A stretch of 64,000 bases of DNA from Thermoplasmata archaeon (GTDB taxonomy: Archaea > Thermoplasmatota > DTKX01 > JAHFTX01). Location of the stretch: positions 1 through 64,000 of the forward strand of contig JAHFTX010000010.1 in assembly GCA_023265395.1 (NCBI GenBank), read 5' to 3'. Positions 23,988-33,500 of this stretch are shown here, in pieces. A model generated the notes under the pieces. The model was not told the DNA's origin. It was given only the letters and a program-made list of their open reading frames with translations, and did not search any database. Numbering within the stretch: the stretch's first letter is position 1; each line of letters starts with the position of its first letter. A program made the translations under genes and the position numbers.

Positions 23988-24983
23988 ATGAGGAGCCGTG
24001 CTTCAGTGCGGGTGTCGGCGCTGACCGATTCAATCAGCCCGACAGATGGCCGGACCGCACCGCCGCTCCAGCGCGGGCGGAAGCAGCCCTATCTGGTAGC
24101 GATCGGACTGACCGCCCTGATGATTGGCATCTCCTCCTACGGCCTAGTCCTCTTTGGCACGATGGCCGAGGCCAACCTCGTCGAAGAATTCCGAACCCAC
24201 TTGAAGGATGCCGCGGCTATCGCCGCCTTGCAAATCGATGGAGACGCACACCAGCATCTGGCGACACTTCCGAACATGACTATCGCGGTCGAAGACCTGG
24301 CATTCCTACCGATGTTAGAGGCCTTGCGGGGGATCAAGGATACTAATGCGGAATACCTGTACGTGTACACCTACATCTCTTCCAACGTCAGCGGCGAGGT
24401 CCTCGTCATGATGGATGCGAACATCGACCCGCAGAAGCCTGGGGAGCTGCTCTCACCCTATGATGCGACAGACTACCCGGAGATGCGCCGCGGGCTGAAA
24501 CAGGTGACGGCGGACCATGTCATCGATTGTGACGCCGACGACGCGTGTTTCAGCGGGTACGCCCCCATCCGGAATTCCGCAGGGTCGATCGTCGCAGCCC
24601 TGGGCATCGACACCGACGCCAAGGGGGTGCGGGCGCACTTGGGCAGTGTTGCTGTCGCCTTGCAGCGTTCTCTAGTGGTAAGCATCCTTCTCCTGCTCGC
24701 AGTGGGAGCGACCATGTCCACCTACGTCCACCTGATGGTCGTCTCACGTCGGGCCCAGGTGCAAGCGGAGGAGCAGCTCCGCCGATCCTACGAAGAAGTG
24801 CTGACCATTAGCCAGGCGCTCACCGAGCAAGCGGAGTTGGTCAAGAGAGGCAGCTTCGGACAGGTCGCACTCCCGGAGCATTCAGACATCCCACAGATCC
24901 ATCAGCTACTCCTGTCCTTCCGATTCCTGCTGACAACCGTGCGCGTGCTCGTCACCGAAGACGAATCCGCCCCTCCAAAGTAG
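23988..24983 (+). CDS. Membrane sensor with extracytoplasmic domain and no recognisable output domain
   Basis: 331 residues. A transmembrane helix (about 36-58) leads to an extracytoplasmic region of ~175 residues, which by position and pattern (LEALRGIKDTNAEYLYVYTY, then FSGYAPIRNSAGSIVAALGID) looks like a PAS/Cache-type ligand domain. A second helix (about 225-248) follows, then ~80 residues of coiled coil (AEEQLRRSYEEVLTISQALTEQAELVKR) and a short tail. There is no HAMP signature, kinase, cyclase or methyl-accepting region. It may signal through a partner protein or regulate the divergent OPT transporter. ATG 23988 is chosen because the open frame before it is antisense to the OPT gene; ATG 23985 is out of frame. 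Confidence 0.65.
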   Translation: MRSRASVRVSALTDSISPTDGRTAPPLQRGRKQPYLVAIGLTALMIGISSYGLVLFGTMAEANLVEEFRTHLKDAAAIAALQIDGDAHQHLATLPNMTIAVEDLAFLPMLEALRGIKDTNAEYLYVYTYISSNVSGEVLVMMDANIDPQKPGELLSPYDATDYPEMRRGLKQVTADHVIDCDADDACFSGYAPIRNSAGSIVAALGIDTDAKGVRAHLGSVAVALQRSLVVSILLLLAVGATMSTYVHLMVVSRRAQVQAEEQLRRSYEEVLTISQALTEQAELVKRGSFGQVALPEHSDIPQIHQLLLSFRFLLTTVRVLVTEDESAPPK

Positions 24984-25006
24984 GCTTGGCCGATGGCGGA
25001 GAGTGG

Positions 25007-25678
25007 CTAGGCGTCGGTGTCGGGCCCATCCCGAGTACGGATGACGAAGCGGCACACCTTAGCGCCATCCACCACTCGATGGGTGACTTCGACCTGAGCA
25101 TTGAGCAGGCGTTCGAAGAGCCTGCGCTCGGCGGCGCAGGCTTCCCCGTAACGCTCAGCAATCTCGATGATGGGGCAGTTGTACTCCAGCAACTCAAAGG
25201 GCTCACGCTTAGAGGTGCCCTGCTGGGCCATATAGCCCCCCGCATCGCGCAGCTTGGTGAGGATTGCGACGCGGTCGCGGAGGGTGGGGAGCCGCAGGTC
25301 CGGACGATGGGTGGCATAGAGTTCCGATGCTCTTCGTTCGAGCACCTCGTTGACCGCCGGTCGCCCTAGCCGTTCCTCGACGAAGGAGAGGGCGCTGAGG
25401 GTCATGTGGGTGTAAGCCTTGGGGAGCTGCTCGACGCCCAAGGCGGAGAGGGAGAAGTGGACTCGGGGGCGACCGCGCCCACCTCGGTGATGGGTTCGTT
25501 GGAGCAGCCCGTGGGCCTCAAGATGCTGCAGGTGTTTGAGCGTGGACATCTTCGATCTGCCCATTGCGGTCGCCAAATCCTCGAGCGAGGGCTCCCCCAG
25601 CCGTCGGATGGCCTCAAGGATTGCGCGCTTGGGCGGAGAGAAGGCCGGAAGGACTTGCACACCTGCTGCCTCCTCCAT
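25007..25678 (-). CDS. Winged-helix transcriptional regulator resembling SufR (possible Fe-S ligands)
   Basis: 223 residues. The N-terminal winged helix (about 12-85) contains SLEDLATAMGRSKMSTLKHLQHLEAHG split by the usual turn, and the wing RGGRGRPRVHF typical of ArsR/SufR-like repressors. The C-terminal region has YNCPIIEIAERYGEAC, i.e. C-x12-C, followed 27 residues later by another Cys in GAKVCRF. SufR binds a 4Fe-4S cluster with C-x12-C-x13-C-x14-C, so three of the four ligand positions are present or close and one is missing. An iron-sulfur or redox sensing role is therefore likely but not certain. The ATG at 25678 has GAGGTG upstream and a TATA box at about 25709-25717. The possible operator lies in the AT-rich region behind it. 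Confidence 0.72.
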   Translation of the reverse strand: MEEAAGVQVLPAFSPPKRAILEAIRRLGEPSLEDLATAMGRSKMSTLKHLQHLEAHGLLQRTHHRGGRGRPRVHFSLSALGVEQLPKAYTHMTLSALSFVEERLGRPAVNEVLERRASELYATHRPDLRLPTLRDRVAILTKLRDAGGYMAQQGTSKREPFELLEYNCPIIEIAERYGEACAAERRLFERLLNAQVEVTHRVVDGAKVCRFVIRTRDGPDTDA

Positions 25679-25694
25679 GAGCCACCTCGATTAT

Positions 25695-25775
25695 GTAAGT
25701 AGTATTGGGTATATAATAGAAGTTGGCAGGGTGACCTATTCGATTACGAACTTACTTTACTGATGATAAAATCAT
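25695..25775. promoter_or_regulatory. AT-rich promoter region with inverted repeats upstream of the SufR-like gene
   Basis: An unusually AT-rich stretch in a GC-rich genome. GTAAGT near 25695 and ACTTAC near 25752 form an inverted pair around a minus-strand TATA box (TTATATACC, about 25709-25717). Just beyond, ATGAT-AAA-ATCAT (25763-25775) is a 13-bp palindrome. Either could be an operator, possibly autoregulatory. Confidence 0.45.
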
Positions 25776-25987
25776 GAGCGGAGAGCATGCAGCGGTCGGG
25801 TATCACGGAATCCGATGAGGGAGCGCATCCGGGGATGTGCCCAAGGCATGCCCCCTAAGACCGACAGACTGTGGTGAGTCGCGACCGCAGTCGTGACTGC
25901 GCAAGCGCCGCTGCGTGCGGGGGCCCTGGGAAATCCCCCCGGAGTCTGCAAATACTTGCCCTGCAGTCGGCCGACGCGAGGCAGACA

Positions 25988-26701
25988 ATGGCTAACTTGC
26001 AGGGGACGACCCTTGGTGGGATCAAGTTCTGGAGCTACGGTGCACCTTCATTCACGACCTTGGTGCAGTATCTCGAAGCAGGACAATCCACCGTCACCGA
26101 GACTGGCGCGATGATGTGGATGCACCCGACGATCGAGATCAAGACCGCCGGACGCAAGGGAGGCGTGCTCAAGGGACTAGCGACTTCAGTCCTCGGGGGC
26201 GAGAGCTTCTTCGTCAACACGTATACTGCGACCCACGGCCCCGGTGAAATCGGGTGCGTCGGCGCCTCCTTGGGAGACGTCCAGCCCCTCAACGTCCAGA
26301 ACACGGGCTATCTGGTCCGCAGTGGGGCGTTCCTGGCCTCGGAACCTACCATCAACCTCGATACGAAATGGCAGGGGGCCAAAGGGTTCTTTGGCATGCG
26401 GGATGCAATCATGCTCCACGCGACCGGGCAAGGGACGATGTTCATCTCCTCCTTCGGTGCGATCATCGAGCGCGACTTGCTCGACGGCGAAGTCCTGCTG
26501 GTCGACAACGGCCACGTGGTGGCCTTCGAGGACCGGATCCCGTACGATGTCCGGAAGGTCGGGGGCCTCAAGTCCACCCTGCTCAGCGGCGAAGGGTTGG
26601 TCGTCGAGATGCGCGGTCCTGGCAGGATCTACTTGCAGAGCCGCCAGATGGCTCAGTTCGCCGCGGCGCTCGTGCCCTACCTACCCAACAATAACCGGTA
26701 G
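25988..26701 (+). CDS. AIM24 / TIGR00266 family protein
   Basis: 237 residues of mostly beta sequence matching the AIM24 (TIGR00266) family: YLEAGQSTVTETGAMMWM, GGVLKGLATSVLGGESFFVN, GEIGCVGASLGDVQPL, GTMFISSFGAIIERDL and VEMRGPGRIYLQSR. The family is widespread, folds as a beta-helix-like trimer and has no firmly assigned biochemical role; yeast AIM24 affects mitochondrial inner-membrane organisation. The frame is open upstream to 25871, but ATG 25988 is preferred because a TATA-like GCAAATACT at 25948-25956 places transcription near 25980 and the family starts close to this Met. Confidence 0.88.
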   Translation: MANLQGTTLGGIKFWSYGAPSFTTLVQYLEAGQSTVTETGAMMWMHPTIEIKTAGRKGGVLKGLATSVLGGESFFVNTYTATHGPGEIGCVGASLGDVQPLNVQNTGYLVRSGAFLASEPTINLDTKWQGAKGFFGMRDAIMLHATGQGTMFISSFGAIIERDLLDGEVLLVDNGHVVAFEDRIPYDVRKVGGLKSTLLSGEGLVVEMRGPGRIYLQSRQMAQFAAALVPYLPNNNR

Positions 26702-26809
26702 GCGTGACCAGCCCGCAGTCGGCTAGCTCGCGGCGGTTCCCAGCGTGGGAGGCAGCCGCGAGCGGCCGACCGACGGGTGCTCTGGTCCGATTCCCCCCCA
26801 GCCGATTGG

Positions 26810-26853
26810 CCATCGCGCTGCGGTTCACCCCCGTGGGTGACCGAGCGCGATGG
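26810..26853. terminator. Large hairpin between convergent genes (bidirectional terminator)
   Basis: CCATCGCGCT (26810-26819) is the exact reverse complement of AGCGCGATGG (26844-26853). Inside, GGTTCACCC and GGGTGACC extend the stem with one bulge. It lies between the AIM24 gene (+) and the FG-GAP gene (-), 10 nt past the latter's stop. Confidence 0.55.
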
Positions 26854-26862
26854 CCGCTGGGC

Positions 26863-29800
26863 TTAGGGAGTCAGAGGTGGCTCATCCAAGGGCACTGCCC
26901 CTGGGTCCCCGGGAACATCCAGCGACGGTTCTTCCGCAGGGCTGGGGAGGGCGGCCTGCCCGCCCTTTCTGCCTCGGAGCAACAGAGCGATGACCACGCC
27001 CATCCCAGCGATGACCAGGAGCAACATCGGCACCAGGACCGCGCCGGCCGCACCGTTGAGAACGTCTCCACCGACGGGTGCCTTGACCCGGATGTGACTG
27101 ATGGCAGAGACCTCGTGAGTCCCATCACTCACCTGGAGGCGAATCTCGTGGCGTCCCAACTTGCTCAGGTGGATCGTCACCGCTGGGCCATCACCGACCT
27201 CCTTGTCATCGACGAACCAGGTCAAGGTCAGCGTCGAACCTGGGTCGGGGTCGGTGCCGGCGCCGATCAAGGTCAGGGTACCCGCGGTAATGACAGCACC
27301 CTCCGATGGCGCCGTGATCTCCGCCAGTGGGGGGTCGTTGATGTCGATGACGTTGATGGTTGCGCTGACGACCGCGGTCAGGCCCCCTTGGTCGGTCACC
27401 AGGATGGTGATCGAGTGCTCCCCGACGTCGGCTTGGTGGGGAACCCAGGTCAATGACGCCGCAGTCGACGAGTTCTGGGTGACATCGATGGAATCGTCGT
27501 CGACGAGGACCGACAGAGCATCGCCGTGGGGCAGATCGGGGTCTTCCAAGACCAAGGTCGCAGTCCAATTGTCCTCTTGGGAGACCTCGAAGTAATTCGT
27601 CGAAGAACCGCCAAAGCGCGCCGTCGGGGCATCATTGACGTTCACCACCGTCACCCGCTGCGTGACCATGGTCCGCAATCCCGAGGAGTCCTTGACCCAG
27701 AAGTCGAAAGACCACTCGCCGACATCAGCGTTGGTTGGTACCCAATGCCCCTTGCCATCGGAGGCGCCGATGGCAAAGGGTGCAGCCGCTCCCCCGGGCA
27801 GTTCGACGCCGTAGGAGAGTATCTCACCAGCATCAGGATCGCTACCATGGAGCTTGACCAGCAGCGTACTCCCCTGATGGACGCTCTCGGGGACATCCGC
27901 CTCCAGAGTCGGGGAATCGGGGGTGTTGGTGACCTCGACCGTCAGCAACCCGTTGGCGAGCCCACCACCGTTGTCCGCGACGGAGACTGGGATCTGGATG
28001 GTACCGACCTCTGCATTGGTCGGGACGAAGGAGAGCACCCCCGTACCAGCATTCACCGTCACTCGTGGATCGGTCGAGCTGAACACCAAGTGGTCGCCAT
28101 TCCCAAGGTCCGGGTCCGCGGCGGGCAGGGCATAGATGAAGATCTGGTCCTCGACCGCCGTCGGAGGTGCAAACGGCAGGAAGGTCGGGGGGTCGTTGCG
28201 ATTCTGCACTGTGACCTTCACCGACAGGGTGGAGAACGCAGCCGCGACGTCCTCGACGGAGAACCAGAATGTGTGGACCCCGACATCGCCGCTGCCTGGA
28301 GTCCAGTTGAAGAGCGTCCCGTCGATGTCCCCGACCGTGGAATTAGTCGTGAAGGCCAGCTCGTCCCCGTCTGCATCGGTGGCGAGCAGATCCAGGGAGA
28401 GAAGTTGATCCTGCTGGACGAACTGGGGTTCGATGGTCTCCCACTGCGGCGGGTCGTTGACGGGAACGACGGTGATGTTGAACTCGTTCGAGAGGACTCC
28501 TGCGTGAACGAGATCGGCACCGCGGACTTGGGCGACGAGCATCCCGTTCCAATCGGGGTCGTTGATGATGAGGTCGAGTTTCGAGCCGTTGAGCTGAAGG
28601 TCGACGAGGATGGGCATGGGGTTGAGGACTACAGCAAAGAGCAGTGTCCCATCCTCGTAATCATCGCCGTAGAAATCCTCCAGATCGATCACGCCGTAGG
28701 CAGTGGTCCCCTCGAGCGTCTCAAGGTCAGGCACCGGCGCCAGCAATAGGGGTGCGGCATCGAAAACCCAGATCGTCAGGGTCGCCCCTCCGTTGAACAC
28801 GTCCTGCGAGATCCGGACGATCTCCGCGCGGGAGTCCTGCCCAAAGGGGCCGCCCAAGAGATAGGTTCCCATCCCTTCGATGGGATCCTCAGAGAAGAAC
28901 AGGTCCCTCGTCTCCAGATTGTAGACGTAGAGTGCACCTCCACCATTATTCCAGTCGAAATAGTCGACCGCCACCTCAGTGCCTGGTGTCCCTAGATCCA
29001 AGTCCATCGGCGCTATCGTGTTGATTTCAAACCCATTACCGTCGACGGTGAAGAGGACATCACCGGTGCTCCCATCGATGACCATGGGGTAAGTCCCACC
29101 CAGCTGCTGGTCCCATAGGGATAGAGGGATGTCGAGCTGCCCATCCCCGTTGAAATCGGCCAATGAATCCTCCCAGTTCCTTTCATCACCAAGGTCGACA
29201 GTCCAGACGACGGTGTCCGACGAATCGTAAAGAGACAGATCATAGGTCCCGGCTCCCCAGTCAGGTTCGTAGACCAGCAGCCCATAGACTCCATCGCCGT
29301 CATGATCGAAGCAACTGACATCGTTGAGATTCGGATGAGAGGAGTCCAAGAATACGGAGCCGTCAGACCCATCGATGATCAGGAGTTCTCCATCCCAGCC
29401 GCCGAAGAACAGGTCCGGGAGTGTATCCCCGGTGAGGTCGTCGTCGATGCAGGCGAATCCGAGGTTGTCGGAGCTGATGTTGGTGAGTAAGGAACCACTG
29501 GCTGAGAGGTAGTGGGTGATCGGAGTCCCGTTCACTAGGTCGTTGCCTCCCAAGACGATCTCTGACATCGTGTCTCCAGTACGGTCGCGGACATCGAACC
29601 CATTGAGCCCGAAATCCACCGTGAGATTGAGGTCCTCGGTCTGCGCCATCAGGTCGTAGGCGACGAGGAAGGTGTCATTGCCCTCGGAAGTCGAGAAGTA
29701 GACTTCCTTGGGACCATCGCCCTCAACATCCCCGATCATGGCCATTTGTACGTTGGACCAACCAGTGACTGAACCTTCGGCGAGCAGTACGTCTCCCAGC

Positions 29801-30555
29801 GGGTCCCAGACCTGCCAGGCAGGATATCCCGTGTTCCAGTCGCCCCCCGCCGCGACGATATCGAGGACCCCATCATCGTCGGCGTCAGTCAGCTCGAGGG
29901 CCCAAAGGTTCCCAACGGGGTCGAGCGACTCGTCGAGGAGTTCGCCCACACCGCCGAACTCGTAGATGTAAAGGCTTGTCCCGAAGCCCCCATCGTAGGC
30001 GAAGACTATCTCCTGCTGGCCATTGCCATCGAGGTCGACGAGGTATTGGCGCTGGTTGGTGGGGGTGGGGAACCACGCGACCCACCCATTGACCGCGACT
30101 TCTTCCTTGCTCTGCTGCGTGCTGAGGTCCCAGAGGGTGTAACCAGCCTGGTTGTTGTTCCAATCCTCCCAGCTGACAAGCAGCTCTTCGCTCCCATCCC
30201 CGTCGAAATCGTCGAGCAGCAGGCCTTCGACATTGTCATAGGCCTCCTCGAGGACCTTGACCCCGCTGAGATTGGCATCTCGGCCGTGGGGCCCATGTTG
30301 CGCGACACGCTCCTGAGCCTCCATCCCATGGGCACTCTGGTGCTCGAAGGGGCCATCGGTTACCGCGTTCTCGGGGAATGCACCCGCGATTGGGCTGAGG
30401 AACAGGAGCGTGACTAGGAGGCTCAGAATTCGCGCAAAGGTCGTCGACCGGGGCTGTTCAGAGGGGTGCATGAACTGCCGCCCGCTCCAGAGACTTTGAA
30501 CGTTGTGGTATGTCACCGCGACCATTTGGTCCAGGGTGCGGGCGCCCCTACTCAT
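26863..30555 (-). CDS. Surface protein with FG-GAP/VCBS repeats, cadherin-like Ig repeats and TM anchor
   Basis: 1,230 residues from ATG 30555. Residues ~90-600 hold FG-GAP/VCBS-type repeats with calcium loops (DFDGDGSEELLVSW, DLDGNGQQEIVFAYDG, DADDDGVLDIVAAGG). About five Ig/cadherin-like domains follow, each opening with NDPP- or NDAP-like motifs and carrying the WTPGSGDVGVHTF or WVPHQADVGEHSI signature. A PKD-like domain, a transmembrane helix and a short cytoplasmic tail close it. It probably displays an adhesion or ligand-binding surface. The ATG at 30555 overlaps the stop of the upstream receptor gene by 8 nt, so the two are translationally coupled. The signal sequence begins only near Met29 (ATG 30471), which may be the real start. 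Confidence 0.82.
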   Translation of the reverse strand: MSRGARTLDQMVAVTYHNVQSLWSGRQFMHPSEQPRSTTFARILSLLVTLLFLSPIAGAFPENAVTDGPFEHQSAHGMEAQERVAQHGPHGRDANLSGVKVLEEAYDNVEGLLLDDFDGDGSEELLVSWEDWNNNQAGYTLWDLSTQQSKEEVAVNGWVAWFPTPTNQRQYLVDLDGNGQQEIVFAYDGGFGTSLYIYEFGGVGELLDESLDPVGNLWALELTDADDDGVLDIVAAGGDWNTGYPAWQVWDPLGDVLLAEGSVTGWSNVQMAMIGDVEGDGPKEVYFSTSEGNDTFLVAYDLMAQTEDLNLTVDFGLNGFDVRDRTGDTMSEIVLGGNDLVNGTPITHYLSASGSLLTNISSDNLGFACIDDDLTGDTLPDLFFGGWDGELLIIDGSDGSVFLDSSHPNLNDVSCFDHDGDGVYGLLVYEPDWGAGTYDLSLYDSSDTVVWTVDLGDERNWEDSLADFNGDGQLDIPLSLWDQQLGGTYPMVIDGSTGDVLFTVDGNGFEINTIAPMDLDLGTPGTEVAVDYFDWNNGGGALYVYNLETRDLFFSEDPIEGMGTYLLGGPFGQDSRAEIVRISQDVFNGGATLTIWVFDAAPLLLAPVPDLETLEGTTAYGVIDLEDFYGDDYEDGTLLFAVVLNPMPILVDLQLNGSKLDLIINDPDWNGMLVAQVRGADLVHAGVLSNEFNITVVPVNDPPQWETIEPQFVQQDQLLSLDLLATDADGDELAFTTNSTVGDIDGTLFNWTPGSGDVGVHTFWFSVEDVAAAFSTLSVKVTVQNRNDPPTFLPFAPPTAVEDQIFIYALPAADPDLGNGDHLVFSSTDPRVTVNAGTGVLSFVPTNAEVGTIQIPVSVADNGGGLANGLLTVEVTNTPDSPTLEADVPESVHQGSTLLVKLHGSDPDAGEILSYGVELPGGAAAPFAIGASDGKGHWVPTNADVGEWSFDFWVKDSSGLRTMVTQRVTVVNVNDAPTARFGGSSTNYFEVSQEDNWTATLVLEDPDLPHGDALSVLVDDDSIDVTQNSSTAASLTWVPHQADVGEHSITILVTDQGGLTAVVSATINVIDINDPPLAEITAPSEGAVITAGTLTLIGAGTDPDPGSTLTLTWFVDDKEVGDGPAVTIHLSKLGRHEIRLQVSDGTHEVSAISHIRVKAPVGGDVLNGAAGAVLVPMLLLVIAGMGVVIALLLRGRKGGQAALPSPAEEPSLDVPGDPGAVPLDEPPLTP

Positions 30556-33500
30556 CCTCGAGGTCGTTCAGGTCCATCGCCCCGAGCAATGAGTAGGGCG
30601 CCAGCGGGTCGGATTCGGCAGACAACCGGTCGATACCATCTAGCAAACGGGCTGACCTCTGCAACTGCTCCTGAAGCAGATCGTCGACCACTGGTGAGAG
30701 GCCTTCCTTACGGCCACGTAGTTGGTGAGCCAGCTCAGCAAGAAGCCCGGTCATCGAAGCGATGTTGGTGGATGCCACGAAGACCTCCAATGTGCCCGTC
30801 TCCTCCCTGGCGGTGGCGCGCAGGACGACCTCCTCGGTGCTCTGCTGCACCTGCCCGTAGAACCAGGCTTCGGCAATCGCCGTAGGGGTCACCTGTTCCA
30901 GTCGGCGCACCCGTCGAACAGCGTGCCCGAGGATGACCTCCTCTGCGATGTCGAGGACCCTCGGAGCGGTCATCCCCTCGGGGGCCTGGTAGATCCGCCC
31001 ATCGTGCTCAGGCGCCTGTTCGATGATCCGTCGGACCATCGCGACGTTGATCGCCGCGGGGGTGTAGAACAGGGGGCAGACGATATCCACTGCCCGTCGA
31101 CGCATGTCCTGATGCTCGAGGCGCCCCTGGAAGTCGTAGTAGGTCAGCGTGCCATCGACGTACGATTCCTGGCAAATCACCGGATCGAGGTAGAAGTCGA
31201 TGGTCAACTTCGACTGCGGTCGGACGGTCCCGACTTGGATTAGCGCCCCATCGCGCGGGAGCTCCGGTTCCACGCGTTCGAGTCGGATCGAGTCGCGGTT
31301 GTAACGCAATTGGAGGGTCGCCTCGGTGATCACAGTCGGCGTGTCGTTGATGATGGCGACTCGGAGCCGCACGTAACCCCCCGTGAGCTCAAGGCTGCTG
31401 CGCAGGCGCACCGCCTCACGCACCTTGCGGAACTGGAATTGCTCGTGGTACGTGAACAACATGGCTAGTTGCGTCTGGCAGCCCGCGAACGGAGCGGTCG
31501 CACCGTCCCAATCATCGAGCACTCCCAGGTAGAGGCCCTCGATGGTATCGAGGACCGCCTGGAGCTCCTCAGGGAGGCGAGGAGGGGGGGTACCATCGAC
31601 GACAGCGGCGAGGAACAGGTGGGGACTTGCTTCGACCACGACGGTGTGCTGGTCGAAGGAGAAGCTCTCGAGCCCCCCCTTGGACTCGAAGGATTCAGAG
31701 ACGAAGGTCTTGATGGCGACGAGCATCGAGGCCAGGAGCTCTGAATCTGCCGCACGCGCTTGCGCGGACTGTCGATGGAGGAGCAATCGTCCATCCCGAT
31801 AGATCAAGAATGCCTCGACGATGGTGAACGGATCCACTTCCTCGACGACCGGTACAGTCGGGATGGAGTCTGAGCCTGACTGGGCGGCAGAGGCACCCCC
31901 TAGAACCGCGTTGCGGCCCGCGCTGGCATCGGTGTCCTCGCCCCCATGGGTGGGGCCTGAACCCCCCCCTTCGGCCCCCAACGCCGAAAGACCCAACAGC
32001 TCGCCCCGCTCGCGCCAGCGGGATCGAAGGTAGACGGCGGCAATCCCCACACCTGCAGCCAGAAGCAGCGCGAGCCACCAGGGAAGGGGGACTCCTAGGA
32101 CCATCGAGCCCTCGGTCAGGGGATTGCTCCCTGGACGGACTCGCAGGTGGAGCGTCGCGTTGGTCGCCAGGCGACCATCGTTGACCTCAAAGACGACGTC
32201 GTGGACGCCCCGAGCGGGAACGTCCCATCGGAGCTGGCCGTCCTCGTCGATTGTCAGCCCACCCGGCCCCGAGAGCAGCACAAAATGCACCGTGTCATTG
32301 TCCGGGTCGTGCGCGTCCAAGGTGGTGGAATACCGCTCGCCGACACGAGCGTCTGGCAACTCGGTGGTCAGTAGAATCGGAACACGATTAGGCGGGGGGA
32401 TGCGGATGGTGAAGCTCCAGGGACCTGCAAGAGAGGCATTGAGCTGGCCATCGGTCGCGCGGACTGCCCAACGATACGTGATACCATCGAGCAGGTCTCG
32501 AAGCACGTAGGTCGTGAGGTTGGTCGTGTCGAGGTCCCGCAAACCTTCTCCCTGGTCAAGTTGTACCAAGTAGGAGAGCTCGTCGCCGTTGGGATCGGTA
32601 CCGCTCCAACTGACCTTGACGGTAGTCGAACCGAGGGTTGTCCCATCGGCCGGCGCAACGAGGTGGACCACGGGCTGTTCATTCGCACCTGCTTGGGGGG
32701 TCAACGAGAAGGTCCAGGTCGGTCCGGGTGCTCGGACGAGACCATCCCGGACGACGATCTGCCAGAGGTATGCCGTATCAGGTTGCAAGGAATGCAGGGG
32801 GTAGGTCTGCGCGGTAAGGCCGGAAACCAGGACCGCCCCATCGAGCACGACCTCGAAGGTCAGGTCGTCCCCGTCGAGGTCTTCGGTCTCCCAGGAGAGA
32901 TCGATGTCAGTCTTCGACAGGATTGCCCCATCTGGCGGAGTGGGAGCGAACACTCGCGGGGGATGATTCGTGGATGGTGGAGGTTGGACGGCAATCACGA
33001 CCTCGAGGGCGTCCACCGTGACCTCTCCCGCAGAGGTAGATCCGATGGACATCGGGATTACGACGGTGTCGCCAACCGGCTCTGTCAAATCATAGGTTGC
33101 TCGGACCATCTCCGTGACATTGAGCCGTTGCTCGGCAAATTGCGATGATACCGTCAGGCGCGCTTCGCCGATACCGATCGAGGGATCCACCGGGAGCGTC
33201 CAATAATGATAGGTGATCCCGACCCGGTTGACGCGCGGTGTCACCCCCTGGGCATCAGGGGACATGCGGATTCCCAACCTCAGATCGCTTGGGGGCACAC
33301 TGAACAATCCTTGCAGGCTCGGACCGAGCAGCTCCCAGCTGAGCCCTCCATCAGGCGAGAGGCGCAGCTCGATCTGCGGGAGCGCTTCTGGAGGATCGAG
33401 CTCCACGCCCAGCCAATCGAGATTCGCGGGAGCCTCGAGGTCGGCAGTGGTCAGATTCCCCTCGTGCGCAGAGAGGCGGTATGTCAGGGTAATCCCATCG

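Noticed and set aside
25871-25987. 39-residue extension of the AIM24 protein
   Set aside because: It contains the TATA-like box and expected transcription start, and the family begins at the downstream Met.
27526-28749. A 407-residue plus-strand frame inside the FG-GAP gene
   Set aside because: Antisense shadow of cadherin-like repeats; composition is repetitive and has no family features.
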